Assembly: GCA_003140235.1 (NCBI GenBank)
Contig: PLJN01000101.1
Coordinates: 27,062 to 88,668 of the forward strand
Length of the DNA: 61,607 bases
Source of the DNA: Acidobacteriaceae bacterium
GTDB lineage: Bacteria > Acidobacteriota > Terriglobia > Terriglobales > Acidobacteriaceae
Reading direction: 5' to 3'
The notes below the pieces were generated by a model, which saw only the letters and a program-made list of their open reading frames with translations, was not told the DNA's origin and did no database searches. A program made the position numbers and the translations under genes. This document shows, in pieces, positions 41,530 to 51,790 of this stretch. Each line of letters starts with the position of its first letter. Positions within the stretch are counted from its first letter, which is position 1.

Positions 41530-43377
41530 ATGTCACTTTTGCGGAATACTCTTCCCAAAAAGATTCGAGTGAGACCTGAGGATGATCTGCCGCCGGAGCT
41601 TCTCCAGGAAGCAACCACTGACCAGATCAAACGTCTGCTTCAGGGGGTTTACGCCTTTCCGATAGTCTTCGTCCTCTTAGGAGTCATTGGCTACAGGACC
41701 GATCATCCGCGGTTGTTTTGGACCTTCGTCGTCCCCGTTGTGGTGGCCATAGTCATGCGGGTGGTCCTGGCGCTGATCACCACTCGCCACTTTCTTCGCC
41801 CAGCTCTTCTGGACTGGCTGCTGCCTTTGAATATTCTTCTGGCTTCGGGATCGATTGGCTTGCTGCTGCTGAGTTCGCTTGTTTTCTACGGATTACAAAA
41901 CTGGATATTTCTTACCACACTGCTATGGTCCATTGGCGCCGTTTCCGGCGCGACCATCGCCTATACCCCAAACTTCCGCATGCTACTTCTAAATCTGGCA
42001 CTGCTACTGGGGCCGACGCTGGTCAAGGGACTGTTCATTGGAGGTCCCAGCGGCAAGACATTTACCACCATGGCTTCCATCCTGTGCACTTTTCAACTGT
42101 TTCAGGGGCGCCGTCTGTACAAAGAATATTGGGCCAAGCTGCACGACCGGGCGCTGGAGAGTGCGCGCTCCCGCGAGTTTGAGATTGCCAAGATCGCGGC
42201 AGAGGCGGCGAGCACCGCCAAGAGTCAGTTCCTGGCCAACATGAGCCATGAGATCCGCACGCCCATGCATGGGATTCTGGGCATGGCCCAGCTGGCCATG
42301 AACGCGGAGACACCGCAGGAATCGCGCGAGTATGTCGAGACGTTGCGCAACAGCGCGCAAGGTCTGCTGCATGTCTTAAGTGACATTCTGGATTTTTCCA
42401 AAGTTGAAGCAGGCAAACTCGACCTAGAGAACATTTCTTTCGCTCTGCGCCAGTCTATCGACGAGGTCCGCAATATCGTCCTACCCATGGCACTCGCCAA
42501 GAAGTTGCTTTTGGAGTGCGACGTTGACGCCGAGGTCCCTGATCTGCTGTCCGGCGACCCGACCCGACTCCGCCAGGTGCTGCTCAATCTGATGGGCAAT
42601 GCCATCAAGTTCACCGAGACAGGATCAGTGCGTCTGCAGGTGACGCGTGATCTGCCCGGCGCACCCAAAGGGCGGGCAGCCCTGGTCTTTCGCGTGTCCG
42701 ACACAGGCATTGGCATTCCCGCAGAGCAGCAACAACTCATCTTTGAAGCCTTTGCCCAGGCCGATTCCACCGTCACCAGACGCTTTGGAGGCACGGGCCT
42801 GGGTCTGGCGATCTGTTCCGAGCTTGTACGGCTGATGGGCGGCGCTTTTTCAGTCGAGAGCCAGCCTAACAGGGGAAGCACATTTCAGTTCACTTGCACC
42901 TTTGGCATCGCACGTCAGCCGGTGGTGGCCCCACCGCAGATAATCCTTGCGGTCGAAGCTCCCCTGCGCATCATGCTGGTGGAAGATAATCCGGTCAACC
43001 AGGTGCTGGCGGCCAAGTTGCTCCGCAAGCGGGGCCATTACGTCAAGGTCGCGTCCACCGGTTTGGCCGCTACTCAGGTGTGGGAGGTTGAGGAGTTTGA
43101 TCTCATTTTGATGGACGAGCAAATGCCGGAAATGGGCGGCATTGAAGCCTTCCACTACATTCGCGCCCGTGAAGCTGCCACGGGCAAAACAAAGACCCCG
43201 GTAGTCGCACTCACAGCCAGCGCCATGAACGGAGATCGCGAACGCTTTCTCGATCTGGGCATGGACGGCTATCTGGCGAAACCATTTAACGCCGGGCAAC
43301 TGTACGAGCTCATTCGCCCTTTCACTCCGGTAACGTCCACCCCGGACCTGACGCTCAGTAATGTCGGACCCCGTTGA
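41530..43377 (+). CDS. Hybrid sensor histidine kinase / response regulator
   Basis: This is a 615-residue protein. About six hydrophobic segments fill residues 35-195 ([53 protein letters not shown], and others) and form a membrane sensor with little exposed sequence. The dimerisation and phosphoacceptor block [20 protein letters not shown], with His, is at about 234. The ATPase domain has [17 protein letters not shown] (N box), [13 protein letters not shown] (G1) and [15 protein letters not shown] (G2). A receiver domain ([18 protein letters not shown]; Asp in [14 protein letters not shown]) spans about 480-605. No output domain is present, so a phosphorelay partner or downstream regulator elsewhere is needed. 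Its 3' end overlaps the next gene on the opposite strand. Confidence 0.95.
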   Translation: MSLLRNTLPKKIRVRPEDDLPPELLQEATTDQIKRLLQGVYAFPIVFVLLGVIGYRTDHPRLFWTFVVPVVVAIVMRVVLALITTRHFLRPALLDWLLPLNILLASGSIGLLLLSSLVFYGLQNWIFLTTLLWSIGAVSGATIAYTPNFRMLLLNLALLLGPTLVKGLFIGGPSGKTFTTMASILCTFQLFQGRRLYKEYWAKLHDRALESARSREFEIAKIAAEAASTAKSQFLANMSHEIRTPMHGILGMAQLAMNAETPQESREYVETLRNSAQGLLHVLSDILDFSKVEAGKLDLENISFALRQSIDEVRNIVLPMALAKKLLLECDVDAEVPDLLSGDPTRLRQVLLNLMGNAIKFTETGSVRLQVTRDLPGAPKGRAALVFRVSDTGIGIPAEQQQLIFEAFAQADSTVTRRFGGTGLGLAICSELVRLMGGAFSVESQPNRGSTFQFTCTFGIARQPVVAPPQIILAVEAPLRIMLVEDNPVNQVLAAKLLRKRGHYVKVASTGLAATQVWEVEEFDLILMDEQMPEMGGIEAFHYIRAREAATGKTKTPVVALTASAMNGDRERFLDLGMDGYLAKPFNAGQLYELIRPFTPVTSTPDLTLSNVGPR

Positions 43378-43825
43378 ACTTATAAAACCAGAATACTTCC
43401 AGCGGTAAGTTTTCGTCAGGATTCACAGTGCTATAGCCCACGATGATCGGACTGTCTTTCGCCGGAGCTTCCTTGCGGGATACTGCGGAGTTGCCGATAT
43501 GAGCCTCTCCATCAGCCGCGTCAAACTTATATTCGACAGAATAGTTATAGCCATCTTCGTTCACAAACTGCTCGGATGACCTAACGGTGCCGACTGAGGC
43601 CCCGAGGTGCGATACAATTGCTCGCTCCTGGAGAAGTCGCCGCATTCCCCACACGATAGGGACAGCAAAAAATAGAGCGCCACCAAGTCTTGTATATCCC
43701 TTCAGCGAAGCCAGCACCCAAATCAAGGCCCCGCAGAGAGCGGCAACAATTAGCACAGCAACAACGCGAAGCTGAGGCTCGCCGCACTCAGCCCTGAGAG
43801 GTTTCAAGCTGTGGGAGTCAAACAT
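43355..43825 (-). CDS. DUF3592-like membrane protein
   Basis: This 156-residue protein has two hydrophobic segments ([20 protein letters not shown] and [16 protein letters not shown], about residues 20-62). A beta-rich domain follows ([20 protein letters not shown], then [20 protein letters not shown]), which resembles DUF3592 proteins: VxVxYxPxNPxxS-type motif, here [10 protein letters not shown]. The function is unknown. Its end overlaps the hybrid kinase gene by 23 bases in convergent orientation. Upstream, 43826-43987 is a short non-coding gap. Confidence 0.7.
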   Translation of the reverse strand: MFDSHSLKPLRAECGEPQLRVVAVLIVAALCGALIWVLASLKGYTRLGGALFFAVPIVWGMRRLLQERAIVSHLGASVGTVRSSEQFVNEDGYNYSVEYKFDAADGEAHIGNSAVSRKEAPAKDSPIIVGYSTVNPDENLPLEVFWFYKFNGVRHY

Positions 43826-43987
43826 GTTTCAATCTCTCTACTTCTGTGGCCATGGTTCTGCCGGGTAGTGGCCCATGGGACCCATTTCCCACTGATGCCA
43901 ACACTTGCAAAACCGCCGGGAGTTGAGCACTCACACCGACCGACATTATGCCCGTCGGAATTGTAGCTGTCCCGAAGGGACTTCACA

Positions 43988-45103
43988 CTAGTCCGGTTCG
44001 CCCCATTTTTTTAAGAGGCGACGCGCGAAATACCGCAAGCTGCTGCCGATGATCGGAATGGCACGAACCCGCTCAAGCTGCGCCCCTTCCCACTCGATTC
44101 TTTTCCCGTAGTTCCATCGGTCCATATAACTCGCCAGGGCGCGCAACTCGCCATCCAAGTCCCGTGGCGAAGATCGGAATTCGTCCAGCAGGTTGGAGTA
44201 GAGCGCAAGCCACCGGGTGACCACCTCATCCAGTCCGGCTTCACTCCGAATTCGCCGCGAGACTTCGGCTGCGTCCGCCGGGTCGTAGCGTTCAATCTCT
44301 CTTCGGATGTGTTCAGGCTTGAGCGGATTGACCAGGACACCGGCGCCAAAATTCATCCGGCGAAGGCCATCAAAGTTGGCTGTAGTGACCATGGGGCCCG
44401 CGCCTGGGAAATCACATAGCACCACTGCGTTCCCCACCGCCATGGCTTCCAAAGCGCAGCGTGCCTTTGCGAAAACAATGTCATAACCTGGAAGAACTGA
44501 TTCTGGCGCGGCCACGGCGCTTCCGGCGTTATGTCCCACAACATCAAGCTCCAATCCGATTTGTCTACATGCGCTGCGAACTGCGGGGAGGTGGGTTGAA
44601 CGGCTGGCGTAATTGCTGAAAACCAGAGCGCGCTTAGGCCGAGACGGCAACGGACCGCGAGGCTGAAACCGTTTCAAGTCAACCGCGTTCAAGATGACTT
44701 CGATGCGCTCATGGGGAATGCCCGATGTGTTTTCCATAAACCGGCGGCATCGATCATCCACCGCGACATATCTCAAGATCCGCGGAAAGAAGAACGGCTC
44801 GTCCGCTGAGAATGTCGTACCGTGACAAACATGGATGCCGGGTGTCGATGGGAAATGAAGCAACGCCTGGACTGCTGAACGATGGTGCTGACTGTGGATT
44901 ACGTCTGGAACCACCGTAAGTTGGTCCAATTCGCTGACAACTTCAATGCCGAGCCTCCTGATTTCCGAGGCTACAACTCCAGGTTTCGGCGAGTACACCA
45001 GGGGCTGCTGGCCTTGCCGCAACAGCCCGAGAGCGAGGTCTCGGACCACCACCTGCCCTCCGGTGTATGCGTCCAGCCAGCCACTCACGATGAGGATTTT
45101 CAA
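43988..45103 (-). CDS. Glycosyltransferase (GT-B, GT4-like)
   Basis: This 371-residue protein has the GT-B two-Rossmann plan. The N-terminal loop SGWLDAYTGGQVVVRDLALG is a Gly-rich acceptor-side motif, and PGIHVCHGTTFSADEP and HERIEVILNAVDLKRFQP are typical of GT4 enzymes. Later YDIVFAKARCALEAMAVGNA carries the conserved Glu region (usually EAMA) that holds the donor nucleotide. It probably builds a surface polysaccharide or modifies a glycoconjugate; donor and acceptor are unknown. It is 36 bases downstream of the PIG-L-like gene on the same strand, so the two probably form an operon. Confidence 0.9.
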   Translation of the reverse strand: MKILIVSGWLDAYTGGQVVVRDLALGLLRQGQQPLVYSPKPGVVASEIRRLGIEVVSELDQLTVVPDVIHSQHHRSAVQALLHFPSTPGIHVCHGTTFSADEPFFFPRILRYVAVDDRCRRFMENTSGIPHERIEVILNAVDLKRFQPRGPLPSRPKRALVFSNYASRSTHLPAVRSACRQIGLELDVVGHNAGSAVAAPESVLPGYDIVFAKARCALEAMAVGNAVVLCDFPGAGPMVTTANFDGLRRMNFGAGVLVNPLKPEHIRREIERYDPADAAEVSRRIRSEAGLDEVVTRWLALYSNLLDEFRSSPRDLDGELRALASYMDRWNYGKRIEWEGAQLERVRAIPIIGSSLRYFARRLLKKWGEPD

Positions 45104-45139
45104 TGGACCATCCGGATCTTCACAAGGTCTTGAAGTCAG

Positions 45140-45982
45140 TTACCGCTCTGTTGGCGAATATTCTGGTAAGTCCGGGACGGCGCTGGCAGCGTGCTCCCGG
45201 ATTTTGTCCAGAATCGGGACCACGTGCTGCTGAAATCGAATGCCGGACTTATAGGCGCCTTTGGCCACTTGCTGTTCTCCCCAGCTCTCGTAGAAAGGCT
45301 TGCCTGAAGCTGCTGGCGGCGCAATTTCGCTCACGCGTCTCAGACACTCGGTGCGGAAGTATTCTCTTCCAAAGTGCTCAACGCTGCGCTGGACCTCATC
45401 CTTCAGCTCCGGGTATTGCTCAGCCGCCGCGAACTTCCGGGAGAGCAGTTCGTCGTCGAGCCTCAGGTGCAGGCACTGGTCGTCGTGCTCCAGTTCGCTC
45501 TTGCGCTCCCAGCCTGTCAGCCGGACTTCATAGTTTCCGATGGGCTTGCCCGTCAAGCGTGTTGCTATTTCCACCGCAGCATCGATCAGGGCGCGGCAAA
45601 TATCATGAGTTGGATTGAAGCCCTCGGTCGCGTCGCCGGCGACGGTGTCTATCTCGTGTTCTATCAAAGACGCTGCCAGCCGGTCAACCATCTGCAAGAA
45701 CAATATCGGTCTCGGCGCCAGAATGGCCTCATAGATCGCGATGTCGGAAATCAGCCCAAATAACTCGCCCCGCTGTGCTCCAACGATTTGAATTAACTTT
45801 TCTGTGGACGGCAATCGCGAGGTCCCGTGGCGGCCAGACCCATCCGTAAGGATGTACACCCAGGGTTTACACTCCGACAATACTCCGAATACTTTCAGCT
45901 CATGTCCCGGGTGGCCTACAACGAGCGCCAGCCGGCCAAAAGCGGCCAGGCGCTCGGCAGTACAGGCAGACAAAGTTGGCAC
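45140..45982 (-). CDS. PIG-L/LmbE-like protein with altered active-site motif
   Basis: This 280-residue protein opens like a PIG-L deacetylase: ERLAAFGRLALVVGHPGHEL. Where the family has HPDDE the sequence is HPGHE, so the catalytic Asp is missing. A later AGDATEGFNPTHDICRALID keeps the second metal site pattern with His, and LTDGSGRHGTSRLPSTEK is a conserved block in polysaccharide-cluster relatives. Normal members remove acetyl groups from N-acetylglucosamine conjugates. Whether this one is still an enzyme is doubtful or it uses a different metal arrangement. It starts at GTG 45982 with GAGGAG 11 bases upstream and precedes the glycosyltransferase. Confidence 0.72.
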   Translation of the reverse strand: MPTLSACTAERLAAFGRLALVVGHPGHELKVFGVLSECKPWVYILTDGSGRHGTSRLPSTEKLIQIVGAQRGELFGLISDIAIYEAILAPRPILFLQMVDRLAASLIEHEIDTVAGDATEGFNPTHDICRALIDAAVEIATRLTGKPIGNYEVRLTGWERKSELEHDDQCLHLRLDDELLSRKFAAAEQYPELKDEVQRSVEHFGREYFRTECLRRVSEIAPPAASGKPFYESWGEQQVAKGAYKSGIRFQQHVVPILDKIREHAASAVPDLPEYSPTER

Positions 45983-46154
45983 GAAGTAATAAACTCCTCT
46001 GGCAAGAAAAGTTGCGGAGATAACCGCCTATTTCAGTGGCGGATTATCATCTGCTGCGTGGCTTTGTAAAGAGGATACCAAATTATGGGAAGCCGTTTTT
46101 CTTGCACTTGGATGGCGTCGCATTCATGAATCATTTCACAAACGCGAGCGCTCG

Positions 46155-46823
46155 ATGAGCCTCCAGCAAAGGGCCGACATGCTGGCGGCCAAAACGTTCC
46201 TGGGAGTGCCCGGCAAGGATTTTGAAAAAGGCGGCAGAGAATAACTCATTCACTTGTTGCGAGCGGGGCTCAAGCCAGGTTCCAGGCTCGTCGATCTGGG
46301 TTGTGGAGTGTTGCGAGCGGGCTACTGGCTGATTCACTTTCTGGATCCGGGTTGCTATTGCGGGATCGAGCCGCATCAGGGCCGTCTGGAAATGGGCGTA
46401 CACACGATTCTGAAACCCGGCATGCTGGACCTCAAACGTCCGCGGTTCGATACTAACCCGCATTTCGATACGTCGGTATTTGGCGACAAGTTTGACTTCT
46501 TTCTGGCTTACTCCGTGTGGACCCACGCTGCGAAGCAGCAAATCGAGATCATGCTCGACTCGTTCTTGCGCGATTCGACGGATGACGCCGTGTTTCTCAC
46601 ATCCTGCTTGCCCGCAAATTGGCGGCACGCAGACTACCGAGGTGAACAATGGTACGGAACGAGTCACGAGTCGGACGTGCCCGGCTGCATTTATCATCGT
46701 ATCCGCTGGATACGCGCGCAGTGCGATCAAAGAGGGCTGACTCTCCGGAAGCTAGGCCGGGACGAGACCCACGGTCAGTCCTGGATTGAAATCAGGCGGC
46801 TGCCGCAGAGTCAGCATCTGTAA
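46155..46823 (+). pseudogene. Class I SAM methyltransferase gene with an in-frame stop
   Basis: From ATG 46155 the frame reads MSLQQRADMLAAKTFLGV, then GKDFEKGGRE followed by TAA at 46242-46244, then LIHLLRAGLKPGSRLVDLGC with GVLRAGYWLIHFLDPG, and remains open to 46823 (222 codons in all). VDLGCG is the SAM-binding motif. The block RExLIHLLRAGLKPG spanning the stop fits one protein, so a single change to TAA has probably cut it; a CAA Gln codon is my guess for the original. Expression could restart at TTG 46254, giving about 189 residues with the SAM fold intact. It belongs to the glycan-type cluster but is divergent from the PIG-L-like gene. Confidence 0.65.
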
Positions 46824-46913
46824 TCGCGGACTTCACCGTGTGTTGAATCGCTCTTACACCTCTTCCATGAACGACATCTGTCCTATGCTATGCTTCACGC
46901 TCAGAGGTACCTC

Positions 46914-47942
46914 ATGGATCAATCGTCGACTGCACCTTCCCTCCCCTCAGCACCACCTCTCTACAAAGACCGGCGCGGATGGCTGATTGCATTCGGAGTG
47001 GTGGAAATTCTGATTGCCTGCTTCTTTTTGTTGGTGACGATCATGACGGCCCTCGTTATTCCGTCCATGCCCCAAAGGCCGGGGCAACCATCCGTGCCGA
47101 GCGGCATGTTCTATGGTATTGCCTGTTTCTATTTGATGATCGCAGCTTTTTTCATCGCGGCGGGTATCGGATCGATTCGCAGAAAGAACTGGGCCCGCAT
47201 CGCCATGATCGTCGCCAGTTCGATCTGGCTGGCGTTCGGAGTACTGGGCACAGTGATGACCATCGTGATCATGCCCATGGTGATGAAGCAGCAGCAGGCC
47301 GTCCTGCAGCAAAACCAGACTGCGCAGCTTCCACCAAATTTCCTGAACATCGTGATGGTAACCACCGCAATTTTCCAGGTGCTGATGATGGTGCTGTTGC
47401 CGCTGGTTTTCCTCCTCTTTTACTGCGGCAAGAATGTGAAAGCCACTTGCCGGGCGAGCGCCGGCCCGGCCTCTTCGGGAAGGACCTTCCCAATTCCAAT
47501 CATCATTCTGGTCGTGTGGTTTGGGTTTTCTGCCTTGTGCCTCGTGGTGGCAGCAGTGTGGCTCCCATTGGCGGTGGTTTTCGGACTATTGATTCACGGT
47601 ATTGCCGGCAGAGTTATTTTTCTGGCTTACGCCGCCGCGTACGGATATTGCGCCTGGAGTTTTTGCAAGCTGCGCCTTCCGGGCTGGTGGCTGGCAATCT
47701 TCCTATGGGTTCTGGGACAGGTGTCGTGGGTTGTGACCATCCTTAGGGCCGATCTGACGACGATTTACAACGAAGTGTATAAGGCGATGGGAATCGATCC
47801 TGTGCAGATGAGCATGTACAGTGTCAGCCCTGCTTCAATGAAGGGCTATTGGGTCGTAGGGTTAGTAGTGTCCTTCGCCATGATGGCCTTAATGCTTTAC
47901 AGTAAACGCTACTTCCAACGCCCCCAGGCGACAGCCGCATAA
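46914..47942 (+). CDS. Polytopic membrane protein of unknown function
   Basis: This 342-residue protein has about eight hydrophobic segments (LIAFGVVEILIACFFLLVTI, FYGIACFYLMIAAFFIAAGI, RIAMIVASSIWLAFGVLGTV, IVMVTTAIFQVLMMVLLPLV, and four more after residue 190) joined by short loops. It has no motif that I recognise. The soluble start is Pro-rich (STAPSLPSAPPLYKDRRG). AGAGG lies 6 bases before ATG 46914; the frame also opens at 46890. It stands alone between the methyltransferase relic and the tRNA gene. Confidence 0.85.
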   Translation: MDQSSTAPSLPSAPPLYKDRRGWLIAFGVVEILIACFFLLVTIMTALVIPSMPQRPGQPSVPSGMFYGIACFYLMIAAFFIAAGIGSIRRKNWARIAMIVASSIWLAFGVLGTVMTIVIMPMVMKQQQAVLQQNQTAQLPPNFLNIVMVTTAIFQVLMMVLLPLVFLLFYCGKNVKATCRASAGPASSGRTFPIPIIILVVWFGFSALCLVVAAVWLPLAVVFGLLIHGIAGRVIFLAYAAAYGYCAWSFCKLRLPGWWLAIFLWVLGQVSWVVTILRADLTTIYNEVYKAMGIDPVQMSMYSVSPASMKGYWVVGLVVSFAMMALMLYSKRYFQRPQATAA

Positions 47943-47973
47943 ACGCTTCAGGAGTGGGACCCGAAAACAATGG

Positions 47974-48046
47974 AGCCGACGATCGGACTTGAACCGATGA
48001 CCTGTCGATTACGAATCGACTGCTCTACCAACTGAGCTACGTCGGC
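47974..48046 (-). tRNA. tRNA-Thr (anticodon CGT)
   Basis: The minus strand folds as a complete tRNA: acceptor GCCGACG with CGTCGGC, D arm GCTCAGTTGGTAGAGC, anticodon stem GTCGA and TCGAC around loop TTCGTAA (anticodon CGT, Thr), and T arm CATCGGTTCAAGTCCGATC. CCA is encoded directly after it (47971-47973). It reads ACG codons. The gene stands alone upstream of the membrane-peptidase gene. Confidence 0.97.
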
Positions 48047-48150
48047 CTGGGTGGAAGATTGCCAGCATGGCTGATCTGAACGGCAATGCAGCAACACATT
48101 GAGTTTACCATTTGCGGCAGGGCGAACGCATCGTCGGCACGGTGTTCGCG

Positions 48151-48187
48151 CTTGCCGGTTTCCCCACGGGCTCGGGGAGCCGGCAAG
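48151..48187 (-). terminator. GC-rich hairpin after the ABC-peptidase gene
   Basis: CTTGCCGG and CCGGCAAG at the ends, with TCCCC and GGGGA inside, make a stem of 13 pairs with a small bulge. It lies 8 bases after the stop codon at 48195 of the minus-strand gene. No T-run follows, so it may end transcription weakly or protect the message end. Confidence 0.65.
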
Positions 48188-48194
48188 CTGTTCG

Positions 48195-51100
48195 TTAGTT
48201 CGCTTCTTTCACTTTGATCACGTTATTGTTCGGGTCGCGATCAATCAGTTTGTTCATGGGATCAATTCCCGCCTGAGCCGGAAGCTTGTCCACCACAAGG
48301 GTAAAGTCGGTGTTGTCTTTTTCGATTTTTTGTTTCTGCAAATACAAGTACTTGCCCTGGGCGTCGAGAATGCCAATGTCCATCCAATCATGCGCTGGCA
48401 CCTGATGCTGCTGGCCCCGGCTGTCGGCCTGGTATTTCTTAAACTCCACTTTCAGGTGCACCTGATACTTTCCGTCTTTCTGCAGTTTGTACGTGGCCGA
48501 AACGGCGCGGTTCTCGTAGAGCGTAATGTGCTCGAACAGGTCTTCGAGCAGATACTGGGAATCTTCGGGTGTGACTTTGCGCAGGGAAGCCAGCAAGTCC
48601 AACGACGTTGGATATGGCGCTCCTTTGAACCCGTAGGTCTTCACGAACTCTGAAAGCGCCTGGTTGACCTTGTCTTCGCCAATGTAATCCTGCAGCGCAT
48701 ACATCACCAGGCCGCCTTTCTGATAGTGGATATAGCCTTGACCCGGTTCTACACGGTACAACGGCTTCTCCTCATTGCGTTCCAGGCCGCGCAGCAGAAG
48801 ATAGTTTCTCAGTTCATATCCCAGGAAGCGCTTCATGGCTTCCGGACCGTAGCGATGTTTCATCACCATCAAGGCGGTGTATTGGGCGAGGGTCTCAACC
48901 AGAGACGTGGCGCCTTCGGCGTTGGCGGCCACTTCCTGATGTCCCCACCATTGATGGGCCACCTCGTGGGAAGTCACATAGAAAGGCAAATCAATCGCGT
49001 CCGCTTTCTTGGCGTCCACTCGCGTGATAAAACCGATGGCCTCCGAAAAAGGGATCGTATTGGCAAAAGACTGCGCAAAACCCGCGTAGCGCGGGAACTC
49101 GATCACCCGCAACTGATGAAACTGGAACGGGCTGAAATTCGTGCTGCAATAGGTGAGCGTCTCCTTCATGCTTTGGTCCATGCGGTCCAGGTTGAACTCG
49201 TGGCCGCGCTGGTAATAGATCTCAAGATTCACGTCGTTCCAGTGGTCGCGTCGCACCTGGTACCGGCCTGAATTGAACGAGAAGAAGTCCAAAATGGGTG
49301 CATCCATTTTGTACTCGAAGTAGCGGCGTCCGTCTTGCATCCATTCTTTCTGAAAATATCCGGGAGCAATCGCAATCTGGTCCGGGCTGGTGCTGACGGT
49401 GGCTTCAAAATTGATCCAGTCGCCGTCTTGACTGATGTAATTATTCTGCCGCGCGGAAACTTCTTCCAGTTTTGCCATCCGCTTGACCTTGTCCAGACCG
49501 TTCTTGCGTCGCGCGCTGTCGTCCCCTAACTCGGCCGCCGCCAGATACCCCACATAGGGCAAGAAGCCGCTGTTCAGAAAGCTGCCGTTTTGCACGATCT
49601 GCATGGTCCCCTCGGCATTTTTGAACCCGGGGTTCTCAAACCTGAAGGCAAATGTCAACGGAATTTTCGCGCCCGGCGCCAGTGGAGAATTGAGACGATA
49701 GAGATGGAACCCCAGACCATTGTCCTGAATCACCGGTGTCTGTCCGCCGGCGAACCCCAGTTCGCGTATCACGAACCTGGAGCGGCCCACAGGCAATGTG
49801 AGAGCCACGCGGTCAATGTTTTTTTGTGTCTTGTTCTCCAGCCACATGGTTCCCTGGAGGGCCGCGCTCCGTTCCTCAGGATACAAATCAACAGCGACCT
49901 GGACGGACGTGATGCGTGGCTGGGGCAGGTCAAGGTACTGGCGGTATTTCTTTTCGTACTGGGCCGTCGCCTGTTCGCGATGCTTGGCGGTAACGTACTG
50001 GTTCAAGATATTGGTGTTGTAAAAGATGTAACCGCCCGTGGCCAGGAAGAGTATCAAACAAACGGCCAGTCCGGCGCGGCTCGCGGGCGTCAGGCGCTGG
50101 AAACCCAGTTTCAGCCTTTGCTTGAATCCACCTTCAATCCCGCGCACCCAAAAAAGATTGCCCACAATCGCTAGAAACACGGCAGCCAGGGCCCAGTACA
50201 GTTCAAACCAGAAGAGAGGCTTAACAAAGGGACCATAGCCGTTCATGTCGGAATAAAGGTGGGGTGGGAAGTGTGCATAGCGCAACAGAAAGTGGTCAAA
50301 CCCGGCCAACGGCAACGCGAAAACAATGCCCGCTATGTAGATCACCACGACGGCAAAATAACCCAGAAACTTCTGGTTCACCACGGTATGAATCAGCAGG
50401 GCCAGCGAGCAGATGATCCAGAGCTGGACCAGTTCAATCAGGAAAAGTTCTTTGAAATAGACTGCAAATTCAAAGTGGTAGTAGCCGTGCATGATCTGGG
50501 TCGTGAGCCCTGCCGCCATAATGAGCATGACGACTACCACTTGCACCAGCATCAACGCGCCGAGTTTGGAGGCGAAGAACACCCAGCGCTGGGCGGGAAG
50601 CGCGTCCATGATCTGGCCGACCTTGGCGTCTCGCTCCCGCCACACCAGCTCACCTGAATAGAAAACAATGATGATGGTTTCAAACAGCGCGAAACCCGCA
50701 GCCACCAATTGCACCACGCGGGACGTCACAGGATAGAAGGGGGTCGCTATGAAATCCGAGGGAGCATTGGCGATTAAGAGTGCAAACGCAAATCCCGCCA
50801 CCAGAATTACGGCAAAGAAAACGTTCTTGACCGTCTCGATGAATTGCAACCAGCTGAGCGACAGCATCTGGGAAACCGAAGCCGCGAACGAGAAAACCGG
50901 TTGGACTGCCGGCAAGGACTGAATGTCCGCTTTCTGTTCTGGCTCTGCATCGCGGCTCGTCCTGCGTCCCCGGCTTTGGACTTGTGAGCGTGAGAACTTG
51001 AAGTAAGTAAATATGAACACAGCGACGCTAACGCCGATCCAGAGGATCCGGTTCCACAGGAACACACCGACGAGCGGAACAAGCTGGGTGTTGCGCTCAA

Positions 51101-51788
51101 AGGGCGTCCAGAACTGCGTGAGGCGGCCGACGGCACGGTCGCCGAACGGGTCCATGATCGCGTAGATGGCGCTCCTCGACTGGTCTTGAAGGACGATTCC
51201 TGCAGCCAAGTAAGCAATGAGAAGTAGGATCCCTCCGGCATACACCGGCAACATTTTCCTGCCCAATGCCGCCAGGCAAAAGAAAATGGCCGTGAGGAAA
51301 AGAAGGTTCGGTATCACCAGGGTCAGGTAGGGCAACAGATACGACACGAACCGCTCCGGACCAATCTTTGCGGGATCCAGGAACGGCATTCGGAATCCAA
51401 TCCAGAGTCCCACGCCTACGGCCGAAAAAATGACCAATTGCGTGACGAGCGCCCCCAAAAAACGGCCAGCCAGGTAGTCAATCGTGCGGATGGGCGCCGT
51501 GTAAAAGAAGGAATCGCAATCGTTATCAACATCCTGATACGTGGCCTGGCCAGCCAATGCCGCGGTTATGATCAGCCCGAACAAGCTGAGCGTGCTGATA
51601 AGGCCGTTGATCAAAAAAGACGAGTTGACGTAGGCCTTGTCCCCAAGGCTGCTCCCTGACCCGGGGAATGCGCCTCCCAAAATGAGAGCAAACAAATAGG
51701 CCGCCACAAGCAGGATGAGAAAGTACATCCACGTCGAAATGCGGCCCAACCGCTGGCGGACTTCAAAAAGCAGAATTGTCCCGATCAT
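48195..51788 (-). CDS. ABC-2 permease fused to M1 aminopeptidase
   Basis: This is a 1,197-residue protein. Residues 1-600 carry two blocks of about six helices each (from GTILLFEVRQRLGRISTWMY, resuming near SWLQFIETVKNVFFAVILVA, last helix AGLAVCLILFLATGGYIFYN), the ABC-2 permease pattern. From about residue 640 an M1 peptidase follows: TSVQVAVDLYPEERSAALQG, then YVTSHEVAHQWWGHQEVAAN with the zinc HExxH and a downstream Glu in VETLAQYTALM. The peptidase should face the periplasm. M1 enzymes cut N-terminal residues from peptides. The ATPase gene ends 2 bases upstream, so the two make a transporter. The fusion suggests transport coupled to peptide trimming, or signalling by peptides; the substrate is unknown. 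Confidence 0.93.
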   Translation of the reverse strand: MIGTILLFEVRQRLGRISTWMYFLILLVAAYLFALILGGAFPGSGSSLGDKAYVNSSFLINGLISTLSLFGLIITAALAGQATYQDVDNDCDSFFYTAPIRTIDYLAGRFLGALVTQLVIFSAVGVGLWIGFRMPFLDPAKIGPERFVSYLLPYLTLVIPNLLFLTAIFFCLAALGRKMLPVYAGGILLLIAYLAAGIVLQDQSRSAIYAIMDPFGDRAVGRLTQFWTPFERNTQLVPLVGVFLWNRILWIGVSVAVFIFTYFKFSRSQVQSRGRRTSRDAEPEQKADIQSLPAVQPVFSFAASVSQMLSLSWLQFIETVKNVFFAVILVAGFAFALLIANAPSDFIATPFYPVTSRVVQLVAAGFALFETIIIVFYSGELVWRERDAKVGQIMDALPAQRWVFFASKLGALMLVQVVVVMLIMAAGLTTQIMHGYYHFEFAVYFKELFLIELVQLWIICSLALLIHTVVNQKFLGYFAVVVIYIAGIVFALPLAGFDHFLLRYAHFPPHLYSDMNGYGPFVKPLFWFELYWALAAVFLAIVGNLFWVRGIEGGFKQRLKLGFQRLTPASRAGLAVCLILFLATGGYIFYNTNILNQYVTAKHREQATAQYEKKYRQYLDLPQPRITSVQVAVDLYPEERSAALQGTMWLENKTQKNIDRVALTLPVGRSRFVIRELGFAGGQTPVIQDNGLGFHLYRLNSPLAPGAKIPLTFAFRFENPGFKNAEGTMQIVQNGSFLNSGFLPYVGYLAAAELGDDSARRKNGLDKVKRMAKLEEVSARQNNYISQDGDWINFEATVSTSPDQIAIAPGYFQKEWMQDGRRYFEYKMDAPILDFFSFNSGRYQVRRDHWNDVNLEIYYQRGHEFNLDRMDQSMKETLTYCSTNFSPFQFHQLRVIEFPRYAGFAQSFANTIPFSEAIGFITRVDAKKADAIDLPFYVTSHEVAHQWWGHQEVAANAEGATSLVETLAQYTALMVMKHRYGPEAMKRFLGYELRNYLLLRGLERNEEKPLYRVEPGQGYIHYQKGGLVMYALQDYIGEDKVNQALSEFVKTYGFKGAPYPTSLDLLASLRKVTPEDSQYLLEDLFEHITLYENRAVSATYKLQKDGKYQVHLKVEFKKYQADSRGQQHQVPAHDWMDIGILDAQGKYLYLQKQKIEKDNTDFTLVVDKLPAQAGIDPMNKLIDRDPNNNVIKVKEAN

Positions 51789-51790
51789 GT

